Origin: Tangfeifania sp.
GTDB lineage: Bacteria > Bacteroidota > Bacteroidia > Bacteroidales > Prolixibacteraceae
Assembly (NCBI GenBank): GCA_018400515.1
Contig: JAGYMR010000064.1
Span: 1 to 12,302, forward strand
Reading direction: 5' to 3'
Length of the DNA stretch: 12,302 bases
Shown in pieces: positions 1 to 7,110 of this stretch. Below the pieces are notes generated by a model, which saw nothing but the letters and a program-made list of their open reading frames with translations, was not told where the DNA came from and did no database searches. Position 1 is the first letter of the stretch. Every line of letters begins with the position of its first letter. The position numbers and the translations under genes are program-made.

Positions 1-657
1 GGGATGATTCCAGAGGATTACGAACAAAAGGTGATGAAGCGTATTCACCAAAAGATCGTAGAAGAGCATGACGGACATATTTCAACCGGGTTGATCGGAG
101 CACAGTACCTGATGAGGGGATTAAGCGATCACGGAAATCCTGAACTGGCTTACCGGATTGCAACCAATACCACTTATCCCAGCTGGGGATATATGATTGA
201 AAACGGGGCAACGACGATTTGGGAACTGTGGAATGGAAATACCGCCGACCCTGCCATGAATTCCCACAATCATGTCATGTTGCTGGGAGACCTGATTATT
301 TGGTTTTATGAAAGCCTTGCCGGCATAAAAACTGACAAAGAGGCTGTTGGGTTCAAAAATATTGTAATGAATCCCATTTTTTTCGAAGATCTTGATTACG
401 TGGATGCTTATCATGAATCTCCCTACGGGATGATAAAAAGCCATTGGCAGAAAACAGGGGAAGCGTTTTCCTGGGAAGTGGCTATTCCATGCAACTCTTC
501 GGCGGTCATTCACGTTCCGGTGAGGTCAAAAACGGGTTTTACCATCAATAACCAGCCGCCAGAGACCATCGAGGGATTCCGGATCATTGAAGAGAACCCG
601 GAAACGGTAATCATACGGCTGGGGTCAGGCCGTTATTTTATCAATGCAGGGAAATGA
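1..657 (+). CDS. GH78-type alpha-L-rhamnosidase, C-terminal part (5' end outside window)
   Basis: The frame is open from base 1, so this is the C-terminal ~218 residues of a larger protein; GH78 enzymes usually have 700-1100 residues. The first ATG (base 4) is probably internal. The key sign is the GATTIWELW block; its Glu (codon 223-225) aligns with the Glu that acts as general base in GH78 (GATTIWERW in many members). The following SHNHVMLLGDLIIWFYESLAGI-like stretch matches the usual helix with its conserved NH and G-x-x-x-x-W/F-x-Y-x-x-x-AGI pattern near the end of the (alpha/alpha)6 barrel. The last ~85 residues read as the C-terminal beta-sandwich. The family removes terminal alpha-L-rhamnose from rhamnogalacturonans, ulvan oligosaccharides or glycosides; substrate cannot be told here. 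The signal peptide and catalytic acid lie upstream of the window. Family assignment is firm, exact substrate unknown. Confidence 0.88.
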   Translation, partial: GMIPEDYEQKVMKRIHQKIVEEHDGHISTGLIGAQYLMRGLSDHGNPELAYRIATNTTYPSWGYMIENGATTIWELWNGNTADPAMNSHNHVMLLGDLIIWFYESLAGIKTDKEAVGFKNIVMNPIFFEDLDYVDAYHESPYGMIKSHWQKTGEAFSWEVAIPCNSSAVIHVPVRSKTGFTINNQPPETIEGFRIIEENPETVIIRLGSGRYFINAGK

Positions 658-756
658 AAGGTGCCTCTGAAGTATAAGAACATTCAGCAGGGAAAGAAAA
701 CATAATTTCTGATAGAAAGATAATTGTTTTTTGTAATTTTATCCTGAACGCATGAA

Positions 757-775
757 AGGGAGGTGCAGCCTCTCT
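757..775 (+). terminator. Hairpin downstream of rhamnosidase gene, possible weak terminator
   Basis: AGGGAGG (757-763) can pair with CCTCTCT (769-775) around the loop TGCAG, with one G-U pair. A-rich DNA follows, and a TTTTT run lies at 786-790, about 10 bases beyond the stem, so it is not a textbook intrinsic terminator. It lies about 100 bases after the rhamnosidase stop. No other terminator is visible for that gene. Confidence 0.25.
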
Positions 776-818
776 GAAAAGAAAATTTTTCACACGATTT
801 AAATTTTTTAATTATAAA

Positions 819-839
819 GGTATCGTATGGAACTGGCAT
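819..839. repeat. Dispersed short intergenic motif, copy 1
   Basis: These 21 bases match 3475-3495 at 19 positions; the core is ATGGAACTGGCAT, against ATGGAACTCGCAT there. The inverse of the 13-base core occurs at 12273-12285. All three copies lie outside the recognised genes. The ATG of the core is also the putative start of the small ORF 827-970, so the repeat and that ORF compete as explanations. Confidence 0.4.
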
Positions 840-970
840 GTGTTTTAGCTATATTTTTGGTTGTGAGTGTCTTATGTGCTTATTGCCAAGGGGTGATTAT
901 TAATGTTTTGGCTGATTGTTCAGAAAATAAAAATCCCCCGCCGGAGCATAATATCAAAACATGCGCGTAA
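827..970 (+). CDS. Doubtful 47-residue hydrophobic, Cys-containing peptide
   Basis: ATG at 827 opens a 47-codon frame ending at TAA 968-970. The product begins MELACVLAIFLVVSVLCAYC, a hydrophobic stretch like a signal peptide or single membrane segment, followed by a short polar tail with PPP and two more Cys (five in all). AAAGG sits five bases before the ATG. The stop lies 27 bases before the start of the 61-residue membrane protein, so the two could share a transcript. Against it: I recognise no family, the frame is short, and its start overlaps a motif repeated at 3475-3495, where the equivalent frame ends after 15 codons. It may be intergenic DNA rather than a gene. Confidence 0.22.
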   Translation: MELACVLAIFLVVSVLCAYCQGVIINVLADCSENKNPPPEHNIKTCA

Positions 971-997
971 TATTTTTTATTTTAAAATTGCAAACAA

Positions 998-1183
998 ATG
1001 AAACAGAAAGTACATGAGAATGCCCCTGCTGCAGGCGCATTTTACGGCCTTGGATTCATCGGGGCGATCATCTATTTTATTTCCACGGCCACCGGTTTCT
1101 GGATGGGTGTCCTGGGGTTTCTGAAAGCCATCGTCTGGCCGGCTTTCTTTGTTTATGAGGCTTTTAAGTACCTGGGTATGTAG
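998..1183 (+). CDS. Conserved 61-residue small membrane protein
   Basis: The 61-residue product has a short polar N-terminus (MKQKVHENAP) and two hydrophobic segments, about residues 14-32 and 35-53, with glycines in GLGFIGAIIYF and the aromatic run VWPAFFVYEAFKYLGM at the end. This pattern (G-x-x-YGLGFIGA, then FW-x-GV-x-G, then K-x-VWPAF-x-VYE) is one I recall from small uncharacterised membrane proteins found across many bacterial phyla. That conservation makes this a real gene despite its length. The start is preceded by A/T-rich DNA without a Shine-Dalgarno site, normal for Bacteroidota. Function is unknown; an inner-membrane hairpin with both ends on one side is the simplest topology. 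It reads toward the beta-helix gene on the other strand. Confidence 0.8.
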   Translation: MKQKVHENAPAAGAFYGLGFIGAIIYFISTATGFWMGVLGFLKAIVWPAFFVYEAFKYLGM

Positions 1184-1209
1184 CAGCGATTCCCTTAGCC
1201 CGTATTGGC

Positions 1210-1249
1210 CTGACGGGCACGCCCGCCAGTTTGCCATCCTTTATTTTTT
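1210..1249 (+). terminator. Hairpin plus T-rich tail after the 61-residue protein gene
   Basis: CTGACGGGC (1210-1218) faces GCCCGCCAG (1221-1229), which gives a GC-rich stem with one A/C mismatch and a two-base centre that must open slightly. TTT follows directly and a TTTATTTTTT tract lies at 1240-1249. It lies 27 bases beyond the stop of the small membrane protein and is a plausible but imperfect rho-independent terminator. Confidence 0.4.
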
Positions 1250-1319
1250 GAAGCATTGATTGTTTTCGGTGCAATGAAAATTATTGTCCCGGTTCTTTTG
1301 GATAACGCACCCCTCTGAA

Positions 1320-1362
1320 CGGGGAGAAGCCCTCCCCGGAGAGCGGTTCTCCCTGCAGCAGG
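1320..1362. repeat. Three adjacent inverted repeats in the convergent gap
   Basis: CGGGGAG-AAGCC-CTCCCCG (1320-1338) is a perfect 7-bp stem. It shares base 1338 with GGAGA-GCGGT-TCTCC (1338-1352), which is followed by CCTGC-A-GCAGG (1352-1362). The cluster lies 25-67 bases past the stop of the minus-strand beta-helix gene, between convergent genes. No T-run flanks it on either strand, so it is not a clear intrinsic terminator; it may protect 3' ends, assist rho-dependent termination or be a REP-like element. Confidence 0.4.
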
Positions 1363-1386
1363 AGGCGGAAATTCCGGTCCCTGAGG

Positions 1387-3447
1387 CTACTTTTTGTCGG
1401 GCCTCAGTCCCACCTTTGAAACATCAATGGGGTCAAATCCTACCTTAAATGCCGGAGACCCAGGGAGCAAGCCATAATCGTGATTTTCAGGATTCTTAAA
1501 CAGGGGATCTTCAAACAGGGAGTTTTTTTCATATCCCCGGTTAAGCCAGTCTTCCCATGAACTTATCTGCCCCTGCCCCTGGTTAATGACCAGCGGGTTT
1601 TTCCCTCCGGCATGGTATATGACATTGCGGTCCGATTCCACCGGCAGGGAATTTTCGCCGGCAACACTAAAAACTTGGGAATAGGGAGCGGTATTGTAAA
1701 CGATATTCCGTACGAACCGGTTATTGGTCATGTCGAGGTTGGGGGGCGTTTCGTACCGGATTTGCCGGACTTCACAGCCGGCAAAGATATTGTTTTTAAT
1801 GGTAACATTCCGGGTGCCGAAAAAGACATGCATGGCTTCGGTCATGTTGTATACAATGTTGTTTTCCACCAGGGTGTTCCGGGTTTCGCACCCCAGGTAA
1901 ATGCCCCAGCCGGGTACACCGCAATTGTTAAAATGCCCCAGATTTTCGTAATATTTATAGGAATATACATTGTAAATAAGGTTATTGCGGATGACAATGT
2001 TGGAGTCACGGATAAAAATTCCCGCGCAGTCATTCAGTTTGCTTCCCACGTCATGGATTTCATTGCTTTCAATCCGAAGCTGCTGTTCCTGGTTGCGGCG
2101 TTCCTGCTCCTGGTATGAAGTCGCCCAGTGGCGGCTGTAAACTCCTGTGTGGGAGATATCATGGATCAGGTTATGGGCGATTTCACCGCCCCCGTCGTCG
2201 ACATTAATGCCACAGCCACTGAAAAAGATGTCGCCGCAGTCATGAATGTGGTTGTATCTGATGATGTTGGGATTTTTTCCGTAGCTCCGGGTGATGATGC
2301 CGCCACCGCCGGTTTGCTTGATCTCATTCCGGATGACCACATTCCCCTCTCCGGAAATTTCCAGGGCGTAGGTTCCCGTGTTCCGAAAGGTATTTTTTTC
2401 CAGCCGGCAGTATTTTGCCCCGTCGAGGGTAACCGCCGAAGGGGGATAAATATCTCCCACATCGGGGAGGGTGGGGATCCCTTCCCGGGGTATGCTATAA
2501 CCGGCATCTGAAAAGGTAAGTCCGGAAAATTCAATGTGCCTGACGTATTTACCGGCCCCGGGATCGCCCTGCAGGCGTACCAGCTGATTGATCACAGGGG
2601 CACGGACTTCCGGATCCTGCCATTCACCGGTGGGGTAGAGGTAGAGCGCTCCGGTTTCACTGTCCAGGTACCATTCGCCCGGATAATCCAGTGCTTCGAA
2701 GACATTCTCAATGAAATAGCGGTTGGGAACCCTCTCTGTGAATTTTCCCAGCGGTACGCCGACCGGCCCGGTAAAAGTGACCATTTGCTCCTTTGCATCC
2801 ACACTTTCAACCAATAGCCGCGATTCATTCCATGAATGAAAGATCACCACTTCCACTTTTCCGGATTGATCCCATGGCTCAAAATCCCCTTTCCGGTATT
2901 TCATCGCGTTCTGGCCGGGATCCTCTTCGGTCTTCTCCACCCGGTAATAGGAACCTTCATTGGGCAACCGTGCCCGGGTCATCCGTTTCCCGTTGACAAA
3001 GAGCTGCCGGAATGCCCACTGGTTATTTTCTGCTTCAGGGATCTTGCAAACCAGTATGTTCCCTTTGTAAGGCCTCCACTCCCCATTTATGGCTTTTCCA
3101 CCGCTGATGACGGGAACTTCGTCTTTATATGCCACGTACCGGACAGGGAATTCAGCCGTTCCGGAATCTTCCGGTTTAAAAACAAGGGTTCCCGGTAACT
3201 CATAGATACCTCCCCGGATGTAAACTGTCACCGCTGCTGTGAGGCCGGATCCGTTTTTTAATTCACGGACGGCATCCCGGGCCTTTTGGATGGTTGCAAA
3301 AGGCTTTTCAATTTGGTTTCCCGGCCACGAGTCATTCCCGTCGGGTGAAACATAAAAAGAAGTTCCGCCGGCAAAAGCTGTTAATGAAAAAAGCGTTACA
3401 ATACCTGCGGTGATAAGTAGAATTTGAAGGAATCGATGATGTTTCAT
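1387..3447 (-). CDS. Secreted right-handed parallel beta-helix protein, GH141-like
   Basis: The 686-residue product starts with a signal peptide of about 26 residues (cut near AFA/GG). FYVSPDGNDSWPGN (31-44), PFATIQKARDAVREL (49-63) and VTVYIRGGIYELPGTLVF (73-90) follow; this opening is typical of secreted beta-helix glycan-active proteins, including GH141. Residues about 120-290 form an inserted beta-rich region. About 300-610 holds the helix repeats, seen as recurring N-x-I turns such as RNEIKQTGG, RYNHIHDCG, AHNLIHDIS, SNEIHDVGS, RNNLIYNV and ENNIVYNM. The tail (FEDPLF near 645, GSPAFKVGFDPID near 663-675) is the usual end of these proteins. GH141 includes an alpha-L-fucosidase acting on rhamnogalacturonan II and xylanases, so a role beside the GH78 enzyme is reasonable, but a lyase, an epimerase or another hydrolase with this fold cannot be excluded. 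Fold firm, activity inferred. Confidence 0.82.
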   Translation of the reverse strand: MKHHRFLQILLITAGIVTLFSLTAFAGGTSFYVSPDGNDSWPGNQIEKPFATIQKARDAVRELKNGSGLTAAVTVYIRGGIYELPGTLVFKPEDSGTAEFPVRYVAYKDEVPVISGGKAINGEWRPYKGNILVCKIPEAENNQWAFRQLFVNGKRMTRARLPNEGSYYRVEKTEEDPGQNAMKYRKGDFEPWDQSGKVEVVIFHSWNESRLLVESVDAKEQMVTFTGPVGVPLGKFTERVPNRYFIENVFEALDYPGEWYLDSETGALYLYPTGEWQDPEVRAPVINQLVRLQGDPGAGKYVRHIEFSGLTFSDAGYSIPREGIPTLPDVGDIYPPSAVTLDGAKYCRLEKNTFRNTGTYALEISGEGNVVIRNEIKQTGGGGIITRSYGKNPNIIRYNHIHDCGDIFFSGCGINVDDGGGEIAHNLIHDISHTGVYSRHWATSYQEQERRNQEQQLRIESNEIHDVGSKLNDCAGIFIRDSNIVIRNNLIYNVYSYKYYENLGHFNNCGVPGWGIYLGCETRNTLVENNIVYNMTEAMHVFFGTRNVTIKNNIFAGCEVRQIRYETPPNLDMTNNRFVRNIVYNTAPYSQVFSVAGENSLPVESDRNVIYHAGGKNPLVINQGQGQISSWEDWLNRGYEKNSLFEDPLFKNPENHDYGLLPGSPAFKVGFDPIDVSKVGLRPDKK

Positions 3448-3474
3448 ATACTATTAAAATTGTTTATTTTCAGT

Positions 3475-3495
3475 GGTATAGTATGGAACTCGCAT
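3475..3495. repeat. Dispersed short intergenic motif, copy 2
   Basis: The core ATGGAACTCGCAT at 3483-3495 is exactly the reverse complement of 12273-12285, and the whole 21 bases match 819-839 with two differences. It lies 28-48 bases upstream of the beta-helix gene start, in what should be its promoter or 5' leader. Confidence 0.45.
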
Positions 3496-3543
3496 TTATT
3501 TTATTTATCTCATTCAATCGTCTATTTTAACGGTATTCAATAG

Positions 3544-3559
3544 AATTCGCAAGCGAATT
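3544..3559. promoter_or_regulatory. Palindrome AATTCGC-AA-GCGAATT, possible operator
   Basis: Two perfect 7-base half-sites are separated by two bases. The symmetry fits a dimeric DNA-binding protein better than an RNA hairpin, since the loop is too tight unless the last pair opens. It lies about 97 bases upstream of the beta-helix gene start and 400 bases from the phosphoesterase, so control of the former is more likely. No regulator gene is in the window. Confidence 0.35.
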
Positions 3560-3960
3560 TCATTCCCCTGGGTGTAAGTATTTTACATGTTCGTTTTATA
3601 TCTTGTTATTTGCGAATAGCCGGACTTTTTAGCTGTTGCAATCTTCTGCCTGGTAAAGGCTGCAAAGACCAATAAGAATGCCTGTTGAACCATTGAATGT
3701 ACGAAAAAATCCCGGGAAAGCCAACTTCCTCTGCCAGATTACAGGCGTCTTGCCCATTTTTTAAATCCCGAAGGGCTTATTACTGCCATTATCAGGACAA
3801 AAGGAAGCGGAGTTTGAATGTTTTTATGGTTTCGGGATAAAAAAGGATCTTTTGTTCGGGTGAATTTAAGCGGGAAATTGTACCTTTCAAAAATAAAAAT
3901 GAAGCGCGCAATCGTTTTTTTAGTGCCTGAATATTTAATGTTTCAATAAATGGTATTCAC

Positions 3961-4986
3961 ATGAAACGCCGTTCCTTTTTTCAAAAAGCAATTCCAGGGT
4001 CTTTGGGACTGGGACTGATGCCCCGGAATCCGGCCGTGGAAAAACCAGAAGGAAATTCTTCTTTTGTCCCGGCATGTGTCACTTCAGCAGGTACTGAGGT
4101 GCATTTCTTTTCTGAAAAAATCTCAACGGAGGTAAAGATCACCTTTATTGCCGACACCCACCTGCACATGGATGATGAGCGGGAGGAACCCTACCGGAAA
4201 TACAGCAAGCGGATGGCCGGAGCATACAATGAAACCCGGCATTTTCAGTCCGGGGAGGCGACCACTCCGGCGAAGGCCTTTGAATGGACCCTGGAACACG
4301 CCGTTGAAACGGGTGCTGATTTAATTGCACTGGGCGGGGATATTTTCAGTTTTCCGTCGGAGGCCGCCATTGAATGGGCGCTTAAAAAGCTGGAAGCTAC
4401 AGGAATTCCCTACCTGTATGTTGCCGGGAATCACGACTGGCATTATGAAGGGATGGAGGGCTCCATGGAGCATTTGAGGGAACTGTGGATTGGAAAGCGG
4501 CTTTTTCCTCTGTATCAGGACAAAAACCCACTCATGGCAGCCCGGGACATTCAGGGGGTTCGCTTTTTGACCATCGATAACTCCACGTATGAAATCAATG
4601 AAGCGCAGCTGGCCTTTTTCCGGGAGCAGGTAAGGCAGGAGATTCCGCTGGTGCTGATCTCCCACATTCCCATGTATGCGCCCGGCCGTCCGGTAGGCTA
4701 CGGATGCGGCCATCCTCAGTGGGGGGCTGCTGCCGACAGGAACTTTGAACTGGAGCGCCGTCCAAAGTGGCCTGAAGGGGGACATACCAAAACAACCTAC
4801 CAATACCACCGGGAAGTGTTTTCGGCACCAGACCTTCTGGGAATCCTTGCCGGGCATGTTCACCGGTCAACCCGGGAAACCATCAAAGGAAAACCCCAAT
4901 TTGTCGCTGAAGATAATGCCAGTGGCGGTTTCCTGGATGTGCTTTTCAGCCCGTTGCCGGCCAAAGACCGGGAATTGATTCTCTGA
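3961..4986 (+). CDS. Exported calcineurin-like metallophosphoesterase
   Basis: This 341-residue protein starts MKRRSFFQKAIPGSLGLGLM, a twin-arginine (R3 R4 with FF) export signal of the common Bacteroidota type, so it is probably folded with its metals before export. The metallophosphoesterase motifs appear in order: D-x-H in ADTHLH (D65, H67), GGD (D127), GNHD (N157, H158, D159), SHIPMY (H235) and GHVH (H299, H301). All di-metal ligands expected for the family are therefore present. The family hydrolyses phosphomonoesters or phosphodiesters using a pair of metal ions such as Fe, Mn or Zn; the substrate is unknown. A hairpin directly follows the stop. The gene stands alone in its direction, with the divergent beta-helix gene on its left, so a link to glycan use is only positional. 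Confidence 0.85.
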   Translation: MKRRSFFQKAIPGSLGLGLMPRNPAVEKPEGNSSFVPACVTSAGTEVHFFSEKISTEVKITFIADTHLHMDDEREEPYRKYSKRMAGAYNETRHFQSGEATTPAKAFEWTLEHAVETGADLIALGGDIFSFPSEAAIEWALKKLEATGIPYLYVAGNHDWHYEGMEGSMEHLRELWIGKRLFPLYQDKNPLMAARDIQGVRFLTIDNSTYEINEAQLAFFREQVRQEIPLVLISHIPMYAPGRPVGYGCGHPQWGAAADRNFELERRPKWPEGGHTKTTYQYHREVFSAPDLLGILAGHVHRSTRETIKGKPQFVAEDNASGGFLDVLFSPLPAKDRELIL

Positions 4987-5006
4987 CAGGGAAGCTTTGT
5001 TCCCTG
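4987..5006 (+). terminator. Perfect hairpin directly after the phosphoesterase stop
   Basis: CAGGGAA (4987-4993) pairs perfectly with TTCCCTG (5000-5006) around a six-base loop, and the first base follows the stop codon. No T-run comes after it (CTCTGGCG), so it may stabilise the mRNA 3' end or act with the better candidate at 5143-5172. Confidence 0.35.
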
Positions 5007-5142
5007 CTCTGGCGTTGCTTCCAGACGTGGCCCGGACAGTCACCGGTTCTAACGGAAAGCCGTAGGAGTTGCAAATGACCGGAAACGTTCAGGGGGATGT
5101 AAATGGGAAAACGGGGAAAAGCATGGCAGGACAATGCAATAT

Positions 5143-5172
5143 TTCAGGATAATCTTCCTGCCTGAATTTTTT
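5143..5172 (+). terminator. Candidate rho-independent terminator
   Basis: TTCAGG (5143-5148) pairs with CCTGAA (5161-5166), followed at once by six T (5167-5172). The inner CCTG offers an alternative shorter stem. It lies about 160 bases after the phosphoesterase stop and before the promoter of the peptidase gene, a sensible place for a transcription end. The stem is short and the loop large (12 bases). Confidence 0.4.
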
Positions 5173-5254
5173 CCTTGTTCAAATTATTTATTTTTATTGA
5201 TGTTGAACCGGCGATTGATAATGTTCTTTTTGGTGAACAATTGTAAAGGAGCTG

Positions 5255-5286
5255 TTTCCTGTTTCAACGGCTGTTTTGTATCTTTG
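5255..5286 (+). promoter_or_regulatory. Bacteroidota-type promoter for the M49 lipoprotein gene
   Basis: TATCTTTG at 5279-5286 is an exact match to the TAnnTTTG -7 element of Bacteroidota primary sigma promoters. TTTC at 5255-5258 is one base off the TTTG -33 element and lies 20 bases upstream. The transcript would begin near 5292, leaving a leader of about 37 bases before the ATG at 5329. Confidence 0.6.
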
Positions 5287-5328
5287 ACCGGAGAAACGGG
5301 CCTGTGTTAAACGTTAAAATAGAAACGA

Positions 5329-6969
5329 ATGAACAAGATTGCTTTGCTTATTTTTACCGCGGCCGTTGCTTTTGGCTGCAACTCCCAATCAAAAAAAGAA
5401 CAACAACAAGATGTAAAACCTGAAATTCAACAAAAAGTGGAAGAGTACGCCCCGTTTAAACTGACAACCGATCTGAGTATTCTGAGTGAAAAAGAGCAAC
5501 AGATGCTTCCCTTGCTGCTGAAAGCGGCCGGAATCATGGATGATATTTTCTGGGTGGAAGCTTTTGGAGATAAAGCGGAGTTGTTTGCCGGTAATCCGGA
5601 AAAGTATACCCGGAAATTTCTGAACATCAACTACGGCCCATGGGAACGGCTGAACGACAATGAGCCCTTCCTGGAGGGGTATGGCCCCAAACCCGCGGGC
5701 GCCAATTTTTATCCGGCGGATATGACAAAAGCTGAGTTTGAGGCCTGGGATAATCCCGAAAAAACCAGCCTCTATTCCCTTATCCGGAGGGATGAGAACG
5801 GTGATTTGAAAACGGTGCCCTACCATGAGGCTTTTGAGGCGCAGGTCAGAGAAGCGGCCGGTTACATCCGGCAGGCAGCTGATCTGGCCGAAGACCCAGG
5901 ACTGAAAAACTACCTTGAAAAACGGGCCGGAGCCTTACTCACCGATGAATATTATGAAAGCGATGTTGCCTGGATGGAGATGAAAAACAACACCATTGAA
6001 TTTATTGTGGGCCCCATCGAGAATTACGAAGACCAGCTGTTTGGCTATAAAACAGCGCACGAATCGTTTCTGCTGATCAAAGATAAGGAGTGGAGCCGGA
6101 AACTGGAAAAATATGCCGCCCTGTTGCCGGGCCTTCAGGAAGCGTTGCCGTGTCCGCCCCCCTATAAAAATGAAACACCGGGCATGGATTCGGATATGAA
6201 TGTTTACGATGCCATCTATTATGCCGGGGACTGCAACGCAGGAAGCAAAACCATTGCCATTAACCTGCCGAACGATGAAAAAGTCCGTGAAACTAAAGGC
6301 AGCCGCAAGCTTCAGTTAAAAAATTCCATGAAAGCGAAGTTTGATAAGATCCTGGTGCCCATTGCCGATTTGTTGATCGACCGGGATCAGCGCTCCCATG
6401 TTACGTTCGATGCATTTTTTGAGAATACGATGTTTCACGAAGTGGCGCACGGCCTGGGGCTTGGCATGACCGTGGACCAGTCCTCTACTGTCCGGGAATC
6501 ACTGAAGGATGCTTACACCTCGATCGAGGAGAGCAAAGCGGATATTCTGGGATTGTGGTGTGTCTACCAGCTCAGCGAGCAGGGGGAACTGGGGGAAAAA
6601 GAGCTGATGGATAACTTTGTTACCTTTATGGCCGGCATCTTCCGGTCGGTGCGTTTTGGTGCCGCCAGTGCCCATGGAAAAGCCAACATGATGCGGTTCT
6701 ATTATTTTCAGGAGGCCGGTGCTTTCAGTCGGGATCCTGAAACCGGGACCTACCGGGTGGATTTCGAAAAGATGAAAGCCGCCATGCTTTCGTTGTCCGA
6801 AACCATCCTGAAAATTCAGGGCGACGGCGATTATGAAGCGGCCAGACAAATGATCGAAGAGAAGGGCTTCATTCGTGAAACGCTGCAAAAAGACCTGGAC
6901 CGGATCAATGAGGCCGGTATTCCGCGCGACATCGTTTTTGAACAGGGAACTGAAATCCTGGGAATTTAA
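5329..6969 (+). CDS. Lipoprotein zinc peptidase of dipeptidyl-peptidase III (M49) type
   Basis: The 546-residue product has a lipoprotein signal (residues 1-16, then C17 in AFGC-NSQ), a charged Q/E/K linker and a soluble body. FHEVAHGLGLG (369-379) gives the HExxH zinc motif (H370, E371, H374), and IEESKADILGL (399-409) gives the third ligand, E401, with D405. The pair HExx(G)H ... EExxAD about 30-55 residues later marks the M49 family, which removes dipeptides from the N-termini of small peptides. Classical M49 enzymes have HExxGH; the pentapeptide form is known from Caldithrix abyssi DPP III (from memory). N293-C302 and F363-M368 are further conserved-looking blocks, but I cannot assign them roles. 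It is probably tethered to a membrane facing the periplasm or the outside. It is monocistronic by spacing. Family call fairly firm; actual peptides cleaved unknown. Confidence 0.8.
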   Translation: MNKIALLIFTAAVAFGCNSQSKKEQQQDVKPEIQQKVEEYAPFKLTTDLSILSEKEQQMLPLLLKAAGIMDDIFWVEAFGDKAELFAGNPEKYTRKFLNINYGPWERLNDNEPFLEGYGPKPAGANFYPADMTKAEFEAWDNPEKTSLYSLIRRDENGDLKTVPYHEAFEAQVREAAGYIRQAADLAEDPGLKNYLEKRAGALLTDEYYESDVAWMEMKNNTIEFIVGPIENYEDQLFGYKTAHESFLLIKDKEWSRKLEKYAALLPGLQEALPCPPPYKNETPGMDSDMNVYDAIYYAGDCNAGSKTIAINLPNDEKVRETKGSRKLQLKNSMKAKFDKILVPIADLLIDRDQRSHVTFDAFFENTMFHEVAHGLGLGMTVDQSSTVRESLKDAYTSIEESKADILGLWCVYQLSEQGELGEKELMDNFVTFMAGIFRSVRFGAASAHGKANMMRFYYFQEAGAFSRDPETGTYRVDFEKMKAAMLSLSETILKIQGDGDYEAARQMIEEKGFIRETLQKDLDRINEAGIPRDIVFEQGTEILGI

Positions 6970-7110
6970 TTGTTTGGCGCACCCTGGGAATGCTTTCATC
7001 CGAACGGACATAAACAAAACCCGGTCTACCTTGCCACCGTGGCATGTCCTTATGCAGTTTTCAGAAATCATGCAAGATGAGGACCCTTTACAAATAACTT
7101 TTTATTAACA

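Larger units (their letters stand above)
3448..3960. other. 513-base divergent spacer without a recognisable gene
   Basis: This spacer holds the start regions of two divergent genes, the beta-helix protein and the metallophosphoesterase. It contains the dispersed motif (3475-3495), a palindrome (3544-3559) and AT-rich DNA. TACCTTTC at 3881-3888, 73 bases before the phosphoesterase ATG, is one base off the Bacteroidota TAnnTTTG element, but no upstream partner element stands at the right distance. No frame starting with ATG encodes a recognisable protein. Confidence 0.5.

Noticed and set aside
835..850. Possible sigma-54 promoter (GGCAT ... AGC)
   Set aside because: The GG and GC doublets are 11 bases apart instead of 10, and the flanking consensus is poor.
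1612..2118. 168-codon frame on the plus strand
   Set aside because: It lies wholly inside the beta-helix gene on the other strand, has no recognisable domain, and reflects the codon use of that gene.
3681..3830. Short open stretches in the divergent spacer that might be gene remnants
   Set aside because: Frames of about 40-60 codons are open but lack a proper start and resemble nothing I recognise; this is within chance.
7032..7044. Palindrome TGCCAC-C-GTGGCA after the M49 gene as a terminator
   Set aside because: The centre is too tight for a good RNA hairpin and no T-run follows.
6499..7071. 190-codon minus-strand frame over the end of the M49 gene
   Set aside because: It is antisense to a well-supported gene, including its zinc ligand region, and shows no domain or signal.
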